A stretch of DNA of 7,021 bases, taken from WHSP01 sp964424945. Lineage in GTDB: Bacteria; Gemmatimonadota; Gemmatimonadetes; Longimicrobiales; Longimicrobiaceae. Below are positions 5,732 to 7,021 of this stretch, piece after piece. A program made the translations under genes and the position numbers. Under the pieces are notes generated by a model. It saw only the letters and a program-made list of their open reading frames with translations, was not told the DNA's origin and searched no databases. Position 1 is the first letter of the stretch. Each line of letters starts with the position of its first letter. Location of the stretch: the NCBI GenBank assembly GCA_964424945.1, contig CAYRLB010000123.1:1-7021 (forward strand), written 5' to 3'.

Positions 5732-7021
5732 TCAGGAACCGAAGGGTGCCTCCCGCGCAGAGAAGCTTTCGAAGCGGGTATACTCCTTGTGGAAGGTCAG
5801 TTGCACCGTCCCGGTCGCGCCATTCCGCTGCTTGCCGATAATCAGCTCCGCCCGCCCCTCCAGACTGTTCCCGTCCTTGTCGGTGGGCCCATGGTAGTAC
5901 TCGGGGCGATAGAGGAACATGATGAGGTCGGCGTCCTGTTCGAGTGCGCCCGATTCGCGGAGGTCGGACATCATCGGTCGCTTGTCCGGCCGCGACTCGA
6001 CGGCTCGGGAAAGCTGTGAGAGCGCGACGACAGGTGTATCGAGCTCCTTCGCGAGTGACTTGAGCCCTCGCGACACCTCCGATACCTCCTGCTGTCGGTT
6101 CTCCGTTCGGCCATTCCCCTGCATCAACTGAAGATAGTCGACGATGACGAGCGCGAGATCCGGTCGATCCGCCTTCAGCCGCCGCGCCTTCGCGCGCATC
6201 TCGAGGATGGAGATGGCGGGCGTATCATCGACATAGATCGGCGCGGTGTTCAGCAGCCCGGCGGCCTGAGCAAGCCTCGGATAGTCGTCGTCCCGCAGGC
6301 GACCCGTCCGGACCCGCGATGCGTCGACCCGCGCCTCGGAGGTCAGCATTCGCTGGACGAGCGACTCCTTGCTCATCTCAAGCGAGAAGAAGGCGACGGA
6401 CCTGTGCGCGCTGATCGCTGCGTGCTGCGCGATGTTGAGGGTGAAGGCCGTCTTCCCCATCGAGGGACGGGCCGCAACGATGATGAGGTCACCCTTCTGG
6501 AAGCCGGCCGTCATCGTGTCGAGGTCCTGGAAGCCCGTCGGAACGCCCGTAATCGGGGAGTCGTTCTGCGAGAGCATCTCGATCTGCTCCATCGCCGGCC
6601 AGAGCAGTTCCTTGATCCAGACGAAGCCCTTGCGGTCGTGCGTCTGCGCGATCTGGAAGATCTTCTGCTCGGCCTCGTCGAGCAGATGTTCGACGTCCTG
6701 CCCCCCCTCGTACGTCGTCTGGATGATGGAGGTCGCGGCCTCGATCAGCCGACGGAGAAGCGCCTTCTCCCGGACGATCCGCGCATGGTACTCGATGTTC
6801 GCGGCCGTGGGCACCGCGTCGAGCAGCTGGGCGAGGTAGGGGGCCCCGCCCACATGTTCAAAGTCCCCGCTCGACTTGAGTTGTTCCGAGAGGGTGACTG
6901 CATCGACAACTTCGCCCTGTTCCCACAGCCTGACCATCGCCCGAAAGAGGCGGCGATGGGCTTCGCGATGGAACATCGAGTCGTCGACGATCTCGATCGC
7001 TTTCGCGACGGCATCGGCGTC
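5732..7021 (-). CDS. dnaB: Replicative DNA helicase DnaB (N-terminus outside the window)
   Basis: DnaB is the hexameric 5'-3' helicase that unwinds DNA at the replication fork and contacts primase through its N-terminal domain. The frame is open through the right edge; 429 residues are visible, beginning DADAVAKAIEIVDD. The ATG at 6976 (MFHREAHRRLF) is internal to the family's N-terminal domain, not the start. In visible-fragment numbering, Walker A AARPSMGKT is at 183-191, SLEMS with the catalytic Glu at 213-217, Walker B VIVDYLQ at 292-298, SQLSR at 335-339 and the arginine finger in YRPEYY at 371-376. The linker and N-domain segment PTAANIEYHARIVREKALLRRL is also typical. No intein interrupts the motifs. 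The C-terminus is short and ends 58 bp before radA. The sequence resembles Gemmatimonadota DnaB as I recall it. Very high confidence in identity. Confidence 0.98.
   Translation of the reverse strand, partial: DADAVAKAIEIVDDSMFHREAHRRLFRAMVRLWEQGEVVDAVTLSEQLKSSGDFEHVGGAPYLAQLLDAVPTAANIEYHARIVREKALLRRLIEAATSIIQTTYEGGQDVEHLLDEAEQKIFQIAQTHDRKGFVWIKELLWPAMEQIEMLSQNDSPITGVPTGFQDLDTMTAGFQKGDLIIVAARPSMGKTAFTLNIAQHAAISAHRSVAFFSLEMSKESLVQRMLTSEARVDASRVRTGRLRDDDYPRLAQAAGLLNTAPIYVDDTPAISILEMRAKARRLKADRPDLALVIVDYLQLMQGNGRTENRQQEVSEVSRGLKSLAKELDTPVVALSQLSRAVESRPDKRPMMSDLRESGALEQDADLIMFLYRPEYYHGPTDKDGNSLEGRAELIIGKQRNGATGTVQLTFHKEYTRFESFSAREAPFGS

Noticed and set aside
5417..6019. 200-codon open frame on the plus strand opposite radA and dnaB
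   Set aside because: It spans the radA-dnaB junction in antisense, with no recognisable domain.
84..6693. The same 16 bases, TCGAGCAGATGTTCGA, in pgk (84-99) and dnaB (6678-6693)
   Set aside because: Both copies code for EHLL in the same frame in unrelated genes; shared codon preference explains it, and there is no third copy or flanking similarity.
6934..6959. 8-bp inverted repeat CCATCGCC/GGCGATGG in dnaB
   Set aside because: Chance level, in conserved coding sequence (the HRRLFRAM region), with no regulatory context.

Overview
The window is a stretch of bacterial chromosome carrying eight housekeeping genes, all on the minus strand and tightly packed. Transcription runs from the right edge (7021) to the left edge (1). 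The DNA is GC-rich. The DnaB sequence and the gene order resemble what I recall of Gemmatimonadota (Gemmatimonas-like) genomes. That assignment rests on memory of the family rather than a search, so I hold it at moderate confidence. I see no insertion sequence, prophage gene, CRISPR array, tRNA or rRNA.

Layout in order of transcription: dnaB (replicative helicase, start cut off by the right edge), 58 bp, radA (recombination helicase/ATPase), ispD (MEP-pathway cytidylyltransferase, overlapping the end of radA), a low-molecular-weight phosphatase with the signature of protein-arginine phosphatases, aroE (shikimate dehydrogenase, GTGA overlap), a 119-bp spacer rich in inverted repeats, comF (competence-type phosphoribosyltransferase homologue), 28 bp, gap (NAD-type glyceraldehyde-3-phosphate dehydrogenase), 4 bp, and pgk (phosphoglycerate kinase, first 80 codons only). 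The radA-ispD-phosphatase-aroE run is joined by overlaps or a 4-bp gap and looks like one translationally coupled unit. comF-gap-pgk looks like a second unit or a continuation. The 119-bp spacer is the only gap long enough to hold a promoter or attenuator, and I could not recognise a clear promoter in it.

Functionally, dnaB, radA and comF deal with DNA replication, recombination and uptake. ispD feeds isoprenoid synthesis, aroE aromatic amino acid synthesis, and gap and pgk are consecutive steps of lower glycolysis. The mixture is a conserved-neighbourhood type of cluster rather than a pathway operon.

I found no previously undescribed multi-gene system. The most notable non-coding signal is a 37-nt hairpin (16-bp stem, 5-nt loop in the mRNA) inside the first 20 codons of pgk. 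Also notable are the threonine in the phosphatase P-loop that predicts phospho-arginine specificity, and two G8 runs close together in radA.
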